Origin: an uncultured Bacteroidota bacterium | GTDB taxonomy: Bacteria; Bacteroidota; Bacteroidia; Bacteroidales; SZUA-534 | Length of the DNA: 64,000 bases | NCBI GenBank assembly: GCA_946186925.1 | Contig: CAMHPA010000005.1 | Span: 28,599 to 92,598 of the forward strand | Direction of reading: 5' to 3' | In this document: positions 54,339 through 62,698 of the stretch, one piece after another | How the letters are laid out: each line of letters begins with the position of its first letter | Numbering within the stretch: the first letter of the stretch is position 1 | Position numbers and translations under genes: made by a program | Notes under the pieces: model-generated | Databases searched by the model: none | What the model was told of the DNA's origin: nothing | Seen by the model: the letters and a program-made list of their open reading frames with translations, nothing else

Positions 54339-54811
54339 ATCTCCAGTTTTTCTTTCAGTTTGTCGCGTCCGCGCGATAATTGTTTCTTCACAGCGTCTTC
54401 CGACGTGTCGGTGATTGTCGCTATCTCCTTGATATTGTATCCGTTCAGGTAGAACAGAGTTATGGCCGAGCGCTCCTTTGGCGGCAGCGTCCGCAGGGCC
54501 AGATAAAGGTTCTGATGCTCGAACGATGAGTCGGCCGCTGTTGGGCTGATGAGCGTCCGCGCCTCGTCGATGCTCTCCATTGTGCGGCAACTAGCCTTGT
54601 GGTTCAGGAAGGTGTTGTGGGCAATCTTGAAGAGCCACGAGCGGAACCTCCCCTCGTCGCGATAGCCCGCCGATGCAATGTAGGCCTTCACCAGCGCGTC
54701 CTGCGCCAGGTCGTCGGCGTCGGCCTTGTTGCCGCAACAGAGCGCAAGCAGGAAACCACGCACGGCCGCCTGCTCACTCTCAATGTGCCCGATAAATTCT
54801 TCGCGAGTCAC
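54335..54811 (-). CDS. ECF-type RNA polymerase sigma factor
   Basis: The 158-residue protein has sigma region 2 (ADDLAQDALVKAYIASAGY, then GRFRSWLFKIAHNTFLNHK) and region 4 (LPPKERSAITLFYLNGYNIK, then EDAVKKQLSRGRDKLKEKL). The open frame extends to a TTG at 54877, but that would overlap the upstream gene by 65 nt. A GTG at 54811, 1 nt after that gene's stop, gives a normal region 2 start (VTREEFIGHIESEQ). It is flanked by two membrane proteins with tight coupling on both sides. Confidence 0.92.
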   Translation of the reverse strand: MTREEFIGHIESEQAAVRGFLLALCCGNKADADDLAQDALVKAYIASAGYRDEGRFRSWLFKIAHNTFLNHKASCRTMESIDEARTLISPTAADSSFEHQNLYLALRTLPPKERSAITLFYLNGYNIKEIATITDTSEDAVKKQLSRGRDKLKEKLEI

Positions 54812-54812
54812 G

Positions 54813-55259
54813 TTACGCTTGTGCTGACAACTTGTTCTGTTCGGCTTCAATCTCTTTGGCGAGCATTTTCTTGCCAATAAAGTAATTGATTAAGAAGGCA
54901 ATACCGACAGCAATCATAATGGCGCTCATAAAGCCCGAAAAAGCCAGGTTGCTCGATGTCATTCCGCCGCCTAAACTTAGGCACAGGTCGAAAATCGCCA
55001 ATCCAACACCAAATAGTAATGTGATGCAGCCCCACAGCAGTTTGGCGAGCAGTTTCTCCTTCAGCAGTTTCTGCTTTGGCGCCATTTTTTTGAGCATTTC
55101 GTCGATGTCCATTCCAGGATTCTTTTCCATTGCGGCCAGCACAATCTGTGTGCGCGAGTTGTTTTCGATGATTCTGCGGCGGTTGTTCAGCCATACAATC
55201 ATTATCGGCAGTATGCACCCGCAGAAGATTGGTACTAAAATAGGTATTAACATTTCCAT
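54813..55259 (-). CDS. Membrane protein (DUF6249-like), first gene of the sigma operon
   Basis: The 148-residue protein has an N-terminal helix (ILVPIFCGCILPIMIVWL), a charged cytosolic segment with GMDIDEMLKKMAPKQKLLKE and two further helices (about 78-100 and 108-130). This layout matches small membrane proteins that Bacteroidales encode directly before an ECF sigma factor. Function is unknown; being first in the operon, it could be a signal-sensing partner, but that is inference. I found no good promoter box upstream. Confidence 0.7.
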   Translation of the reverse strand: MEMLIPILVPIFCGCILPIMIVWLNNRRRIIENNSRTQIVLAAMEKNPGMDIDEMLKKMAPKQKLLKEKLLAKLLWGCITLLFGVGLAIFDLCLSLGGGMTSSNLAFSGFMSAIMIAVGIAFLINYFIGKKMLAKEIEAEQNKLSAQA

Positions 55260-55433
55260 TTTCTTAAATTTTTAATTGTTAGACTTCTGTTTTTTGAACC
55301 GTTGACTTTCGTCTTCTTCCGTCGCGACTCGGCAGAGCTTAATCGAGATTATCTCTGCTCTCGCTGCTCCGTCAGTTCGCCTAAATAACAAGTCTGCCAG
55401 GCAAAAGGTGACGTCAAGTTAAAAGTTTTTTTC

Positions 55434-55487
55434 TGATTCGCCGACTTTCGTCGATGGCGGCAAATGTGGCTGCAATGCAAATTGTTG
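55434..55487 (-). pseudogene. Remnant of the C-terminus of a CDP-alcohol phosphatidyltransferase gene
   Basis: On the minus strand this 54-nt stretch encodes AATFAAIDESRRI, matching the end of the intact gene at 56744 (TIATLAAIDESRRI). DNA identity to 56755-56808 is about 81 percent, and 32 of 34 nt in the best part. No other part of the gene is present. The rest of the 55260-55583 gap holds no supported gene or promoter. Confidence 0.75.
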
Positions 55488-55583
55488 TAGCACAGCCTTT
55501 TTGCTGTGACAGAAAAATATGATTTCGCTAATTCAAATAAAAGTTGCATTTTGAGCAATTCAAAACCATATAGCATCGACACA

Positions 55584-55883
55584 ATGACTACGCAAGCGAT
55601 GACAAAAATAATTGCTGATTACGTCAAAACGCAACCTGTGGTGAAGGCGTGGCTGTTCGGCTCTTTCGCGCGCGGCGAGGAAACACCCGAAAGCGACATC
55701 GACATATTGGTGCAGTATGACAGCGATGCACGTATCTCGCTACTGACAATTTCGCATATGATGGGCGAATTGGAACGCAGCACGGGGCGTCGTGTCGATT
55801 TGATTGAAGATGGTTGCCTGTTGCCGTTCGCTGTGGAATCGGCCAATCGCGATAAACAGCAGATTTATGAGAGAGGAAGTTAG
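55584..55883 (+). CDS. MNT-type nucleotidyltransferase (minimal nucleotidyltransferase)
   Basis: The 99-residue protein starts at ATG 55584 (MTTQAMTKIIADYVKTQPVV). The nucleotidyltransferase signature WLFGSFARGEETPESDIDIL (GS-x10-DxD type) and the third acidic position near RRVDLIEDG are intact. MNT proteins are usually antitoxins that AMPylate or inhibit a HEPN RNase encoded next to them. Here no HEPN gene is adjacent; the following gene is an unrelated secreted protein. It lies between two copies of a phosphatidyltransferase 3' end, which suggests insertion. Confidence 0.9.
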   Translation: MTTQAMTKIIADYVKTQPVVKAWLFGSFARGEETPESDIDILVQYDSDARISLLTISHMMGELERSTGRRVDLIEDGCLLPFAVESANRDKQQIYERGS

Positions 55884-55915
55884 ATAAAGTGGCACCCAAT
55901 AAATCTCAATCCATA

Positions 55916-56719
55916 ATGAAAGCAAATCTATTTATCGCATCGCTATTGTTGATATGTGCATCTTTTTCGCAAAAGTCTATCGATGATACACCAAACTATT
56001 TGTTTGACTATTACATCAACTACAAAGACTCTGTTGTGACAATCGACAAATCGTGGTTTTCGAAGTATCACTTTGTGTCGGATTTTTTTAGTGAAGAACC
56101 AAAAGAAGAAGAAACGTGCTACGTAAATGATAGTTGTTTCAATAATTGGCTTCGCGAAAACGATTTCTTGAACCATTGGCTATTTGAAATTATGTATAAA
56201 GATAGTGCCGTTTGTAAATGGTTGAAGACTCGGGGCTATGACGATAGGGTATTTGAACCAGATATAACTTCACAAACCAGAAGTGAGTTTTTAGCGGAGC
56301 GATTCGAGCGTGATAGCATTGAATATTATTATATCGGCAAATGCTATATATCAGACAACTTTGACAGCTACCAAATAGATGAGATTTGTGAGAGTGTTGG
56401 TTCACCTGATTCGCCTTACTATTTTTACGATAGAAATACATACATATTCAATGTGCAAGGTTCACGATTGCTCTCAATTATAAAGACATTCCATTACTAT
56501 TCGTATTCAGGTTATGGTGATAGTGGATATGAGTACACTACTCGTGTGGCGCCCAATACATACATCTGTAATAGCGTTACATTGAGTAGTGATGTCATAT
56601 TTGCTGATGATGATTGGAGTAGAAAACAGAATGACCCTACCGAAGAATTGAGATATTCTATTGATGATAACGGCTTCGTCACAAGTGTGTCGTTGCACAG
56701 AAATAACAAGTCCGACTAA
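55916..56719 (+). CDS. Exported protein of unknown function (AT-rich orphan)
   Basis: The 267-residue protein starts at ATG 55916 with a signal peptide (MKANLFIASLLLICASFS). The mature part is rich in Tyr, Asp, Ser and Phe with no recognised motif and no later membrane segment. Its base composition is clearly more AT-rich than neighbours, and codon use is different, as expected for recent transfer. It starts 32 nt after the MNT gene and lies in the same repeat-bounded segment. I do not recognise a family. Confidence 0.65.
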   Translation: MKANLFIASLLLICASFSQKSIDDTPNYLFDYYINYKDSVVTIDKSWFSKYHFVSDFFSEEPKEEETCYVNDSCFNNWLRENDFLNHWLFEIMYKDSAVCKWLKTRGYDDRVFEPDITSQTRSEFLAERFERDSIEYYYIGKCYISDNFDSYQIDEICESVGSPDSPYYFYDRNTYIFNVQGSRLLSIIKTFHYYSYSGYGDSGYEYTTRVAPNTYICNSVTLSSDVIFADDDWSRKQNDPTEELRYSIDDNGFVTSVSLHRNNKSD

Positions 56720-56743
56720 TAGATAGGGAGTCTGATAACCGTT

Positions 56744-57232
56744 TTATGCTTTCGTGATTCGCCGACTCTCGTCGATGGCGGCAAGTGTAGCAATGGTGCA
56801 AACTATTGGCGTACTATATTTTATGTCGATTACAGCCAAAGTCAGCGGTAGAGCGAACAGCAGTGCGCCCGCAACTTTGTTCATTGCAGAATGAACGGCC
56901 GCAAACTGCCGATTTTCGGCGTAGACCGATACAATATTGAAAATCTTTATGCAGGCGATTGCGCCCGTCCAGACAATGAGCCAGACGGGAATGTTGACGA
57001 CGGGAATAAGTTTTATCAGGCAGACAACGACAAAAGCCATATCGGCGGCAGTGTCGAACTTCGAGCCAAACTCGCTTGCGGTGTTTGTGCGCCTTGCCAC
57101 CCAGCCGTCGGCAATGTCGGAAACGCCAGCGGCGACATACAGCGCGAAGAACGTCGGCGTGAGCGCATTGCAGAACAAAATGGCTGCGCTGCACAAAATT
57201 CTGACGGTTGTTATGGCGTTTGCAAGGTTCAT
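56744..57232 (-). CDS. CDP-alcohol phosphatidyltransferase family protein
   Basis: The 162-residue inner-membrane protein has about five helices and the full family motif DG-x2-AR-x8-G-x3-D-x3-D (DIADGWVARRTNTASEFGSK, then FDTAADM). It joins CDP-diacylglycerol to an alcohol such as glycerol phosphate, inositol or serine; which one is not readable. I choose ATG 57232 because MNLANAITTVRILCSA is the family's usual start. A GTG at 57262 overlapping the upstream stop is the alternative. Its last codons lie in a 54-nt repeat also found at 55434-55487. Confidence 0.9.
   Translation of the reverse strand: MNLANAITTVRILCSAAILFCNALTPTFFALYVAAGVSDIADGWVARRTNTASEFGSKFDTAADMAFVVVCLIKLIPVVNIPVWLIVWTGAIACIKIFNIVSVYAENRQFAAVHSAMNKVAGALLFALPLTLAVIDIKYSTPIVCTIATLAAIDESRRITKA
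56755..56808. repeat. Direct repeat copy in the 3' end of the phosphatidyltransferase gene
   Basis: Partner of 55434-55487 (10 mismatches in 54, no gaps). The two copies flank the MNT gene and the AT-rich orphan. Just outside it, at 56732-56745, lies CTGATAACCGTTTT, a word also found in the 27-nt repeat at 62699 and 62901. Confidence 0.8.
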
Positions 57233-57258
57233 TCGGTGGAAACAACGGCCATTTGCGC

Positions 57259-58119
57259 TCACTTCTTCAGTTCCAGTTCATAATCTTTTGCGTCGAAATA
57301 GACCACTTCGCGGTCGGGGAAGATTTTGGTCACTTTGCAGAAGGAAGGCACTTTGAACTCATTGCCACTGTGGAAGTTACCGCCTTCGCAGCGCCAGCCG
57401 ATATATCTGACGGTGCCGTCTTCGAGTTCTTCGGCCTGCCGCTGTTGGCTCTCGAATTTCAAAACACCGTTCTCTTTGTCGAAACGGAAAACGCCTTCAC
57501 CACAAACGCCGTTAAATGAGATTGCGGCACGGCAACTGATGCTGTCAACGTCTTCATATTCAATAAAATCGGACAATAGAAATGACGGATTGAGCATTGC
57601 GTTTTCGGCCAGCAAGGTTAGGTACATCGTGCGTTCCATATTGGGCGCTTTTTGGTCGAAAAGTTGGAAGTGTTTTGCAATGTAGCCTTTCATTCCGCCG
57701 CTTCGCGTTGTGGTGTCGAAATAGTCAACGCCTTCGAACGGAATGCCCATAATGGCTGATTTACAGAACGCTTCGCGGTGCGGACGGTCGGCGAAAATCC
57801 ACAGGTCGTAGTCCATCCGAATGCTCACGCCCTTCTTCTCGTTGAACACGAAATCGGCTTGTCGGAAAAGGCAGTGCGTAATGTTGTGTTTCGGGGTGCC
57901 CGCAAGGCCGATAAATTTGCAGAAATCCTTCAGGCAGACGGGCAATCGGTTTATCTCGTCGGCCGTGCATAGTCCAGCCGCTTGGGCAGTCCTGCCTTCA
58001 CGTTCTTGCATTTCGGCTTTAAAATTCCGATAAATGCCTGATTCGCCGCAATTTAAAAATACGACCACGCCGCCAATGGCGACCAGAATGATTGTGATTA
58101 TGAGCATAAAACGTTTCAT
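57259..58119 (-). CDS. DUF6544-like protein with N-terminal membrane helix
   Basis: The 286-residue protein starts at ATG 58119 (MKRFMLIITIILVAIGGVV). One N-terminal helix is followed by a soluble domain with LPVCLKDFCKFIGLAGTP near the start and ISFNGVCGEGVFRFDKENG later, a pattern I associate with DUF6544/6920 proteins. No catalytic motif is evident. It overlaps the GH35 stop by one base (TAATG) and is followed at once by the phosphatidyltransferase gene, so GH35, this gene and the phosphatidyltransferase gene form one transcript. Confidence 0.7.
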   Translation of the reverse strand: MKRFMLIITIILVAIGGVVVFLNCGESGIYRNFKAEMQEREGRTAQAAGLCTADEINRLPVCLKDFCKFIGLAGTPKHNITHCLFRQADFVFNEKKGVSIRMDYDLWIFADRPHREAFCKSAIMGIPFEGVDYFDTTTRSGGMKGYIAKHFQLFDQKAPNMERTMYLTLLAENAMLNPSFLLSDFIEYEDVDSISCRAAISFNGVCGEGVFRFDKENGVLKFESQQRQAEELEDGTVRYIGWRCEGGNFHSGNEFKVPSFCKVTKIFPDREVVYFDAKDYELELKK

Positions 58120-59759
58120 TATTCGTAATCGTAGAGCGATATATGCAGGATTTTCCACTCGCCGCAGGATATTCGCGCGTGTCGGCCTTGGTGGTCTTGG
58201 TCGCCGTTGTGGCGGCGCACAAAGTTTATCGCGCCTTGGTCGTCAATGGTTACTTCATCGACACTGAGAATGCCCTTGCGCGGTCCTTTGAACTGACTGC
58301 CGTTTTGCGTCGGCTTGTCGGTGCCGCCCGCGGCTATGAAACCGTCTTCGCCAAGCACAAGTTGCTGCTCGTGAGCTTTTTCGTAGGCCGAAGCGAACGT
58401 CACCACAACGCCCATTCCAGCCAGCAAATAGTGGTTCGGGGCCAGTTTCAAGAGTACGGCGCCGCCTTCGGGCCAGACAGAGCCGTCGGTGGCGCGCGGG
58501 TCCCAAGGCAGGGTGAAATAGTGGCGGCAGGTTATCACCATATCGTTGTCGGTAATGACGCGCTCTTTGTCGTCGGCGTCGAACAGCAGGCCGTAAGATT
58601 GCAGCGGCTTGATTTTGGTTTGCCGATTTCGAATTTGCTTTAGTAGTTTGTAGGCTTCGGTAACGCTTTGTGTCTCAGCGGGCTGCGCCTGGTCAATGGC
58701 GAAGGGTGAAAAGCCAATGGCGCCGTGCTGGCCGAAAGCGTACATCGCCCTTGCGCCGCTGTTCTCGCAGCATCGGCTTTCGGGGATAAACAGCGGATTG
58801 CCAGGCAGCGCGTACTGGTCGGCCCAACCTTTGAAGCCAGTGTCGTAAATGTCGGGGGCTATGCAGAGCAGTTGCGGCGCGCCCGCCCGCCAAATATCGA
58901 TAAGGTGAGCCAGCGGTCCTGCCGACGGATATTGCCCAGGCTGGCGTCCGCGGCTGTTCATTGCGGCGTTCACGTAGAGCGGAATGTTGGTGTACTGCCT
59001 TGCTGTCTCGCAAAGGCGGCCAACATATCGGGCGTAGTTGTAGGCCATAAAAATCTCATCGGTATATACGTCATTTCCAAACACTTCGGTCCAACTATGG
59101 CCGTTGGCGTTGAACCGATTTTTGAGCCAGGGGTGCAGCGTTTTTTCATTCTTTTTCAGATAGTTAATCAACTCTGTCGGCACGCCTTTGTTATAAACTT
59201 CGTCGGCCAACGGTGAGTGGTCGCGGGCATCTTCGAGCATACCAATCTCGTTCTCAACCTGCACCATCGTCACCACATCGGCGGCCGTCTGGCTGATATG
59301 TTTCATCAACTCGCCAAAGGCCTTGCTGTCGGCTTTGAACACGTTTTCCGAAAAGCAACTTGCTATCTCGAGTGGCTTGCCGCTGGCTGTCCGCGCCCGC
59401 GGAAATTGCCTGGTGTCGGTCTTGAACCACGACGGGGCGTAGCACGACATTGAGTTTTTCCAGGCTCCGAACCACAGAAACACCACTTTGAGTTGCAGTT
59501 GCCGCGCCTGCTCAACGGTGCGGTCGATAAGCGTGAAGTTGAACTGGCCAGGCGAAGGTTCCATCATTTCCCAATAGGCGGGCACCAGCACCGTGTTCAG
59601 CCCCAAGGCCTTCATCCGCGGCATCACATCGTCAATGTCGGCGACGCAGGTAGCGGCCGAATTGCTCAACTCGCCGCCCAAAATGAACAAGTCGCTCTGG
59701 GCCGCCGCCGTCAGCGCGGTCAGCCCTGCAAAAATCGAGAGAAATATCCTTTTCATCAT
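58119..59759 (-). CDS. GH35 beta-galactosidase-type protein with DUF5597 C-terminal domain
   Basis: The 546-residue exported protein starts at ATG 59759 or 59756 (MKRIFLSIFAGLTALTAAAQ). The TIM barrel begins LNTVLVPAYWEMMEPSPGQF, with acid/base Glu in TMVQVENEIGM and candidate nucleophile Glu in LFIPESRCCENS. The C-terminal part fits DUF5597, which often follows GH35 barrels in Bacteroidota. Substrate probably a beta-galactoside, but this subtype is poorly known. The longer open frame upstream of 59759 runs through the promoter and is not coding. Confidence 0.9.
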   Translation of the reverse strand: MMKRIFLSIFAGLTALTAAAQSDLFILGGELSNSAATCVADIDDVMPRMKALGLNTVLVPAYWEMMEPSPGQFNFTLIDRTVEQARQLQLKVVFLWFGAWKNSMSCYAPSWFKTDTRQFPRARTASGKPLEIASCFSENVFKADSKAFGELMKHISQTAADVVTMVQVENEIGMLEDARDHSPLADEVYNKGVPTELINYLKKNEKTLHPWLKNRFNANGHSWTEVFGNDVYTDEIFMAYNYARYVGRLCETARQYTNIPLYVNAAMNSRGRQPGQYPSAGPLAHLIDIWRAGAPQLLCIAPDIYDTGFKGWADQYALPGNPLFIPESRCCENSGARAMYAFGQHGAIGFSPFAIDQAQPAETQSVTEAYKLLKQIRNRQTKIKPLQSYGLLFDADDKERVITDNDMVITCRHYFTLPWDPRATDGSVWPEGGAVLLKLAPNHYLLAGMGVVVTFASAYEKAHEQQLVLGEDGFIAAGGTDKPTQNGSQFKGPRKGILSVDEVTIDDQGAINFVRRHNGDQDHQGRHARISCGEWKILHISLYDYE

Positions 59760-59774
59760 CCTTAACTGTTTTGT

Positions 59775-59806
59775 CAAAAATATGAAAAATTGTTTTCCGC
59801 CCGCAA
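59775..59806 (-). promoter_or_regulatory. Promoter of the GH35 operon
   Basis: CAAAAATA (59775-59782; TATTTTTG on the minus strand) and CAA (59804-59806; TTG) are 21 nt apart. The leader to ATG 59759 is short. Confidence 0.65.
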
Positions 59807-59812
59807 TGCCGA

Positions 59813-61552
59813 TTACCATCCGCCAGGCCGTCCGCCGCCAGGGCCGCCGAATCCGCCGCCGTTGCCGCCCGAGTATGACGACAGCGACACTTCGGAACCT
59901 TCGCTCGCCGAGCCGCCGACAACAAACATTCCGTTGAACAGGCTCGTTCCGCCCGTCACCGAAGCGCCGCTCACGAGTGTCGGTTTTTCGGCGCCCGACA
60001 CAACCAATGGTGTGCCGCCGCTTGCGGGTGTCTTGAAGGTTACAACATTGTCGCCCACCGTCATTGAGTACCAGGTGCTTTTGTTCCACGACGCGGCCTG
60101 ATAGCAACTCTGCGTAAGGCTTGCGCCCGATTCCAGTCCGCCCACAGCCACAATTGTGCCGCCCGACACGTAGAGTTTGCAGCCGCCTTCGGTGTTGGCG
60201 TCGATTGCCAATTCGGGCGACGTGCTGCCTATGGCGTAAACGGTGCCGCCTTTAATGTAGAAATTGCCGTTGGCGTCCAATCCGTCGTTGCTTGGGGCGT
60301 ATCCGCACACGTAACCGCCACTGATTGTGAATGTTCCAGCCGAATTTATGGCATCGTCGGCGGCCGAATAACTGTAAACCACACCGTCGGTAATGATTAT
60401 GTTGCCTTTCGACTCAATTCCTTCATTTGCAGCGCATTTGACCGCAACCGAGCCGCCCGCAAAGATTATGTTGCCGTCGAACTTTATGCCCTTGGCCGAA
60501 ACGCTGTTTGAATTGGAAGAGTTGCCGCCGCGGCCGAACGGATTGGCCGACGATTGGCCGTAGTTTGAGCCGCTGACGATCACCGTCACGCTGCCGCCGT
60601 TGAAGCAGCCCGTCAAATCGCCGCTTATGCCTTTGCCGCCAGCGCCCGAGTTGGTTATGTCGAGCGAGCCGCCGTTGATTTCGAACAGGCAGTCGGCCTT
60701 TATTCCAGCGGTGCCGCTGTATTCCGCGTCTTCGCTATCGTATGCCGCTGAACCAGTGACGTTTATCACCGTTGTGCCGCCGTTTATGCAGACAAGCGAG
60801 TCGGAAGCAATGCCCTTCTTCATATTGGCCGACACGCTGACGTTGATAGTTCCGCCCGACACAATGACGGCGTCTTTTCCGCGTACGCCGTGCCCCGCCG
60901 ACGAACTGACGGTGACCGTGGGCGTGCCCATAAAGTGCACGTAGTCGTCGCTTGTGATTCCCGATTTGCCTTGCGCGGTGACGCTGAGCGTGCCGTCGCC
61001 GCTGAAAATGAGTTGCCCTTCGCTGAAAATGGCGGCTTTCTCATCTTCGCCGTCGGGGGTGGAATAGGTGGCGGCGTCTTTCAGCGCGTTGGCGCCTTTC
61101 ACCACCACAAAGCAGCGTTTTTTGCCCTGATTGTTAATGGCTGCGCCCCGCGTGTTGGTTAGGTTCAAATTGTTGAGAATCAATGCCTGTTTCTTCTGGT
61201 TGTACAGTTTCAGCGAGCCGTCGGCCGCCGTTCCCGAGAGTTCGAAAATCACCTTCTCGTCGGTGGTGTTGTTCACCGTCACGTGGTTTCCGCTGACGGC
61301 CACAATGCCGTTCTCGTCGCCCGTAACCTGCGCGCCGCCGTCGGCAAACACTATTTTTATGGTGCGGTCGAACTTGGTTTCCGCAAAATTGTCTTCTTCC
61401 AAAATTGAATTGTCGAACTTTGGCGACACCGTGGTGGTGTCGGCCGTGGCGGTTTGGCTTTCGCCGACGGGCGTTATGTAGTCGAAATTGTCGGTTGAGC
61501 AACTCCCGCAACCTATCAGCAGCATCGCGAAAGCAAAATATCCTTTTTTCAT
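59813..61552 (-). CDS. Carbohydrate-binding-domain lipoprotein (DUF4353-like beta-helix)
   Basis: The 579-residue lipoprotein starts at ATG 61552 (MKKGYFAFAMLLIGCGSC). From about residue 60 it consists of short repeating beta-strand units with the VNISGGTV / INGGSLDITNS pattern of a right-handed parallel beta-helix, as in the DUF4353 family. The C-terminus is very Gly-rich (GGNGGGFGGPGG). It is probably surface-exposed; binding of carbohydrate is the family annotation, not shown here. It is divergent from the LytTR regulator and could be its target; that is inference. Confidence 0.85.
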   Translation of the reverse strand: MKKGYFAFAMLLIGCGSCSTDNFDYITPVGESQTATADTTTVSPKFDNSILEEDNFAETKFDRTIKIVFADGGAQVTGDENGIVAVSGNHVTVNNTTDEKVIFELSGTAADGSLKLYNQKKQALILNNLNLTNTRGAAINNQGKKRCFVVVKGANALKDAATYSTPDGEDEKAAIFSEGQLIFSGDGTLSVTAQGKSGITSDDYVHFMGTPTVTVSSSAGHGVRGKDAVIVSGGTINVSVSANMKKGIASDSLVCINGGTTVINVTGSAAYDSEDAEYSGTAGIKADCLFEINGGSLDITNSGAGGKGISGDLTGCFNGGSVTVIVSGSNYGQSSANPFGRGGNSSNSNSVSAKGIKFDGNIIFAGGSVAVKCAANEGIESKGNIIITDGVVYSYSAADDAINSAGTFTISGGYVCGYAPSNDGLDANGNFYIKGGTVYAIGSTSPELAIDANTEGGCKLYVSGGTIVAVGGLESGASLTQSCYQAASWNKSTWYSMTVGDNVVTFKTPASGGTPLVVSGAEKPTLVSGASVTGGTSLFNGMFVVGGSASEGSEVSLSSYSGGNGGGFGGPGGGRPGGW

Positions 61553-61651
61553 AGCACACATTTTTTTGTTAAACCTGCCGCTAAAGTAGGGCGGGCTTGC
61601 GCCAACGCCAACTTTATTCAACAAACGCCGCTTTTTCTTCAACAAATCGGC

Positions 61652-61680
61652 TTTGTCCGCTTCAAAATCCTGTATCTTTG
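61652..61680 (+). promoter_or_regulatory. Promoter of the LytTR gene, apparently giving a leaderless mRNA
   Basis: TATCTTTG at 61673-61680 ends only 5 nt before the ATG at 61686; TTTG at 61652-61655 is a possible -33 (17-nt spacing). With the box at -7, transcription would start at or next to the A of the ATG. Confidence 0.6.
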
Positions 61681-61685
61681 CACGT

Positions 61686-62597
61686 ATGGAAACGGCTCAA
61701 ACAGGATTGGTTAACTATCTGACTCAGTTTGCAATACAGATTTTGCCCTATCTGTTTTTGCTCTTGCTGCACCATTTCCTTCTTGCTCCGCTTTTCTTTC
61801 GCCGAAAACTGATTTTTTACATACCAGTGACGCTGGTTTTGCTTGTCGGATTCGGGTTTTATTGCTTCAATGTGGGCAATCCGATTGCGCCGCCGCAGGG
61901 GCCGCAAGGAATGTTCCAAGGCCCGCCGCCAATGGCGCAGGAAGGCTCTGTGCCGCCGCCAATGCCAATGAACGTGCCGCCCGCCAACGGAACACCGCCG
62001 CCGTTCGACACTCTGAACCGTCCCGCGCCAGCCGAAATGCGCCCTGCCGAAGGAATGCCGCCGCAGATTATGCCCGACCGCGGACACCGCCCAATGCGCC
62101 CCGAGACAATGAAACTGCTTATGGCTCTGCTGCTTATAGGCGTCGATTTGGGTGCAATGGCCTATGTCAAGAACATTCGCACCGAAAAGCAGATTCGGGC
62201 TCTCAAGGCTGAAAATCAGAAGAATCAGGCAACAATCGAAGAGTTGAACCGCAGTGCGGCCAATGCGCGGAAAGCGGAAAACGAGTTGGTCTTCAAGACT
62301 GATTACAAGCAAGTTCGCGTCAAGCCCGACAACATTCTTTACATTGAAGGAATGGGCGAGTACCTGAAGATTTTCCAGCACGGCGCAGCCACGCCGCTGG
62401 TGGTTCTAATGAGTATGAAGCGCATTCTTGAGCAACTGCCCGACGACCATTTCGCCCGCGTCCACAAGTCGTATATTGTGAATCTGAGTCGGATAACCGC
62501 CAGCAGCCGCACGCAGATTACGTTGGAAGGCGGCGCAGTCGTTCCAATTGGCGAATCGTACCGCGTGGCGGTGTCAGAGCGGCTGAAATTCAGTTGA
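61686..62597 (+). CDS. Membrane-anchored LytTR-family transcription regulator
   Basis: The 303-residue protein starts at ATG 61686. Two N-terminal membrane helices (about 15-38 and 42-62) are followed by a Pro/Met-rich loop (about 68-140), a third helix (METMKLLMALLLIGVDLGAM near 145-165), a coiled coil (about 170-200) and a C-terminal LytTR DNA-binding domain (DNILYIEGMGEYLKIF, then FARVHKSYIVNLSRI). There is no receiver domain, so sensing is probably through the membrane part. It is divergent from the beta-helix lipoprotein gene. A hairpin follows the stop at 62638-62664. Confidence 0.9.
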   Translation: METAQTGLVNYLTQFAIQILPYLFLLLLHHFLLAPLFFRRKLIFYIPVTLVLLVGFGFYCFNVGNPIAPPQGPQGMFQGPPPMAQEGSVPPPMPMNVPPANGTPPPFDTLNRPAPAEMRPAEGMPPQIMPDRGHRPMRPETMKLLMALLLIGVDLGAMAYVKNIRTEKQIRALKAENQKNQATIEELNRSAANARKAENELVFKTDYKQVRVKPDNILYIEGMGEYLKIFQHGAATPLVVLMSMKRILEQLPDDHFARVHKSYIVNLSRITASSRTQITLEGGAVVPIGESYRVAVSERLKFS

Positions 62598-62637
62598 TTG
62601 GGTTAAAAAAATCCTTCTGAACCAGATTTTCAAATCA

Positions 62638-62664
62638 CACAACATTGTGTAACACAAAGTTGTG
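62638..62664 (+). terminator. Hairpin downstream of the LytTR gene
   Basis: CACAAC-A-TTGT pairs with ACAA-A-GTTGTG around a small loop (one A-A mismatch), and T-rich sequence follows from 62671. It may end the LytTR transcript; the distance to the T-run is longer than usual. Confidence 0.45.
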
Positions 62665-62698
62665 CAATGTGTTTTTGATTGATTTTTAGGTGAATTTT

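Noticed and set aside
54339..54590. An 84-codon N-terminal extension of the 138-residue membrane protein.
   Set aside because: It is read inside the ECF sigma gene in another frame and the ATG at 54338 overlaps that gene's stop.
59760..60107. A 116-codon N-terminal extension of the GH35 frame.
   Set aside because: It runs through the promoter and into the upstream gene; the signal peptide starts at 59759.
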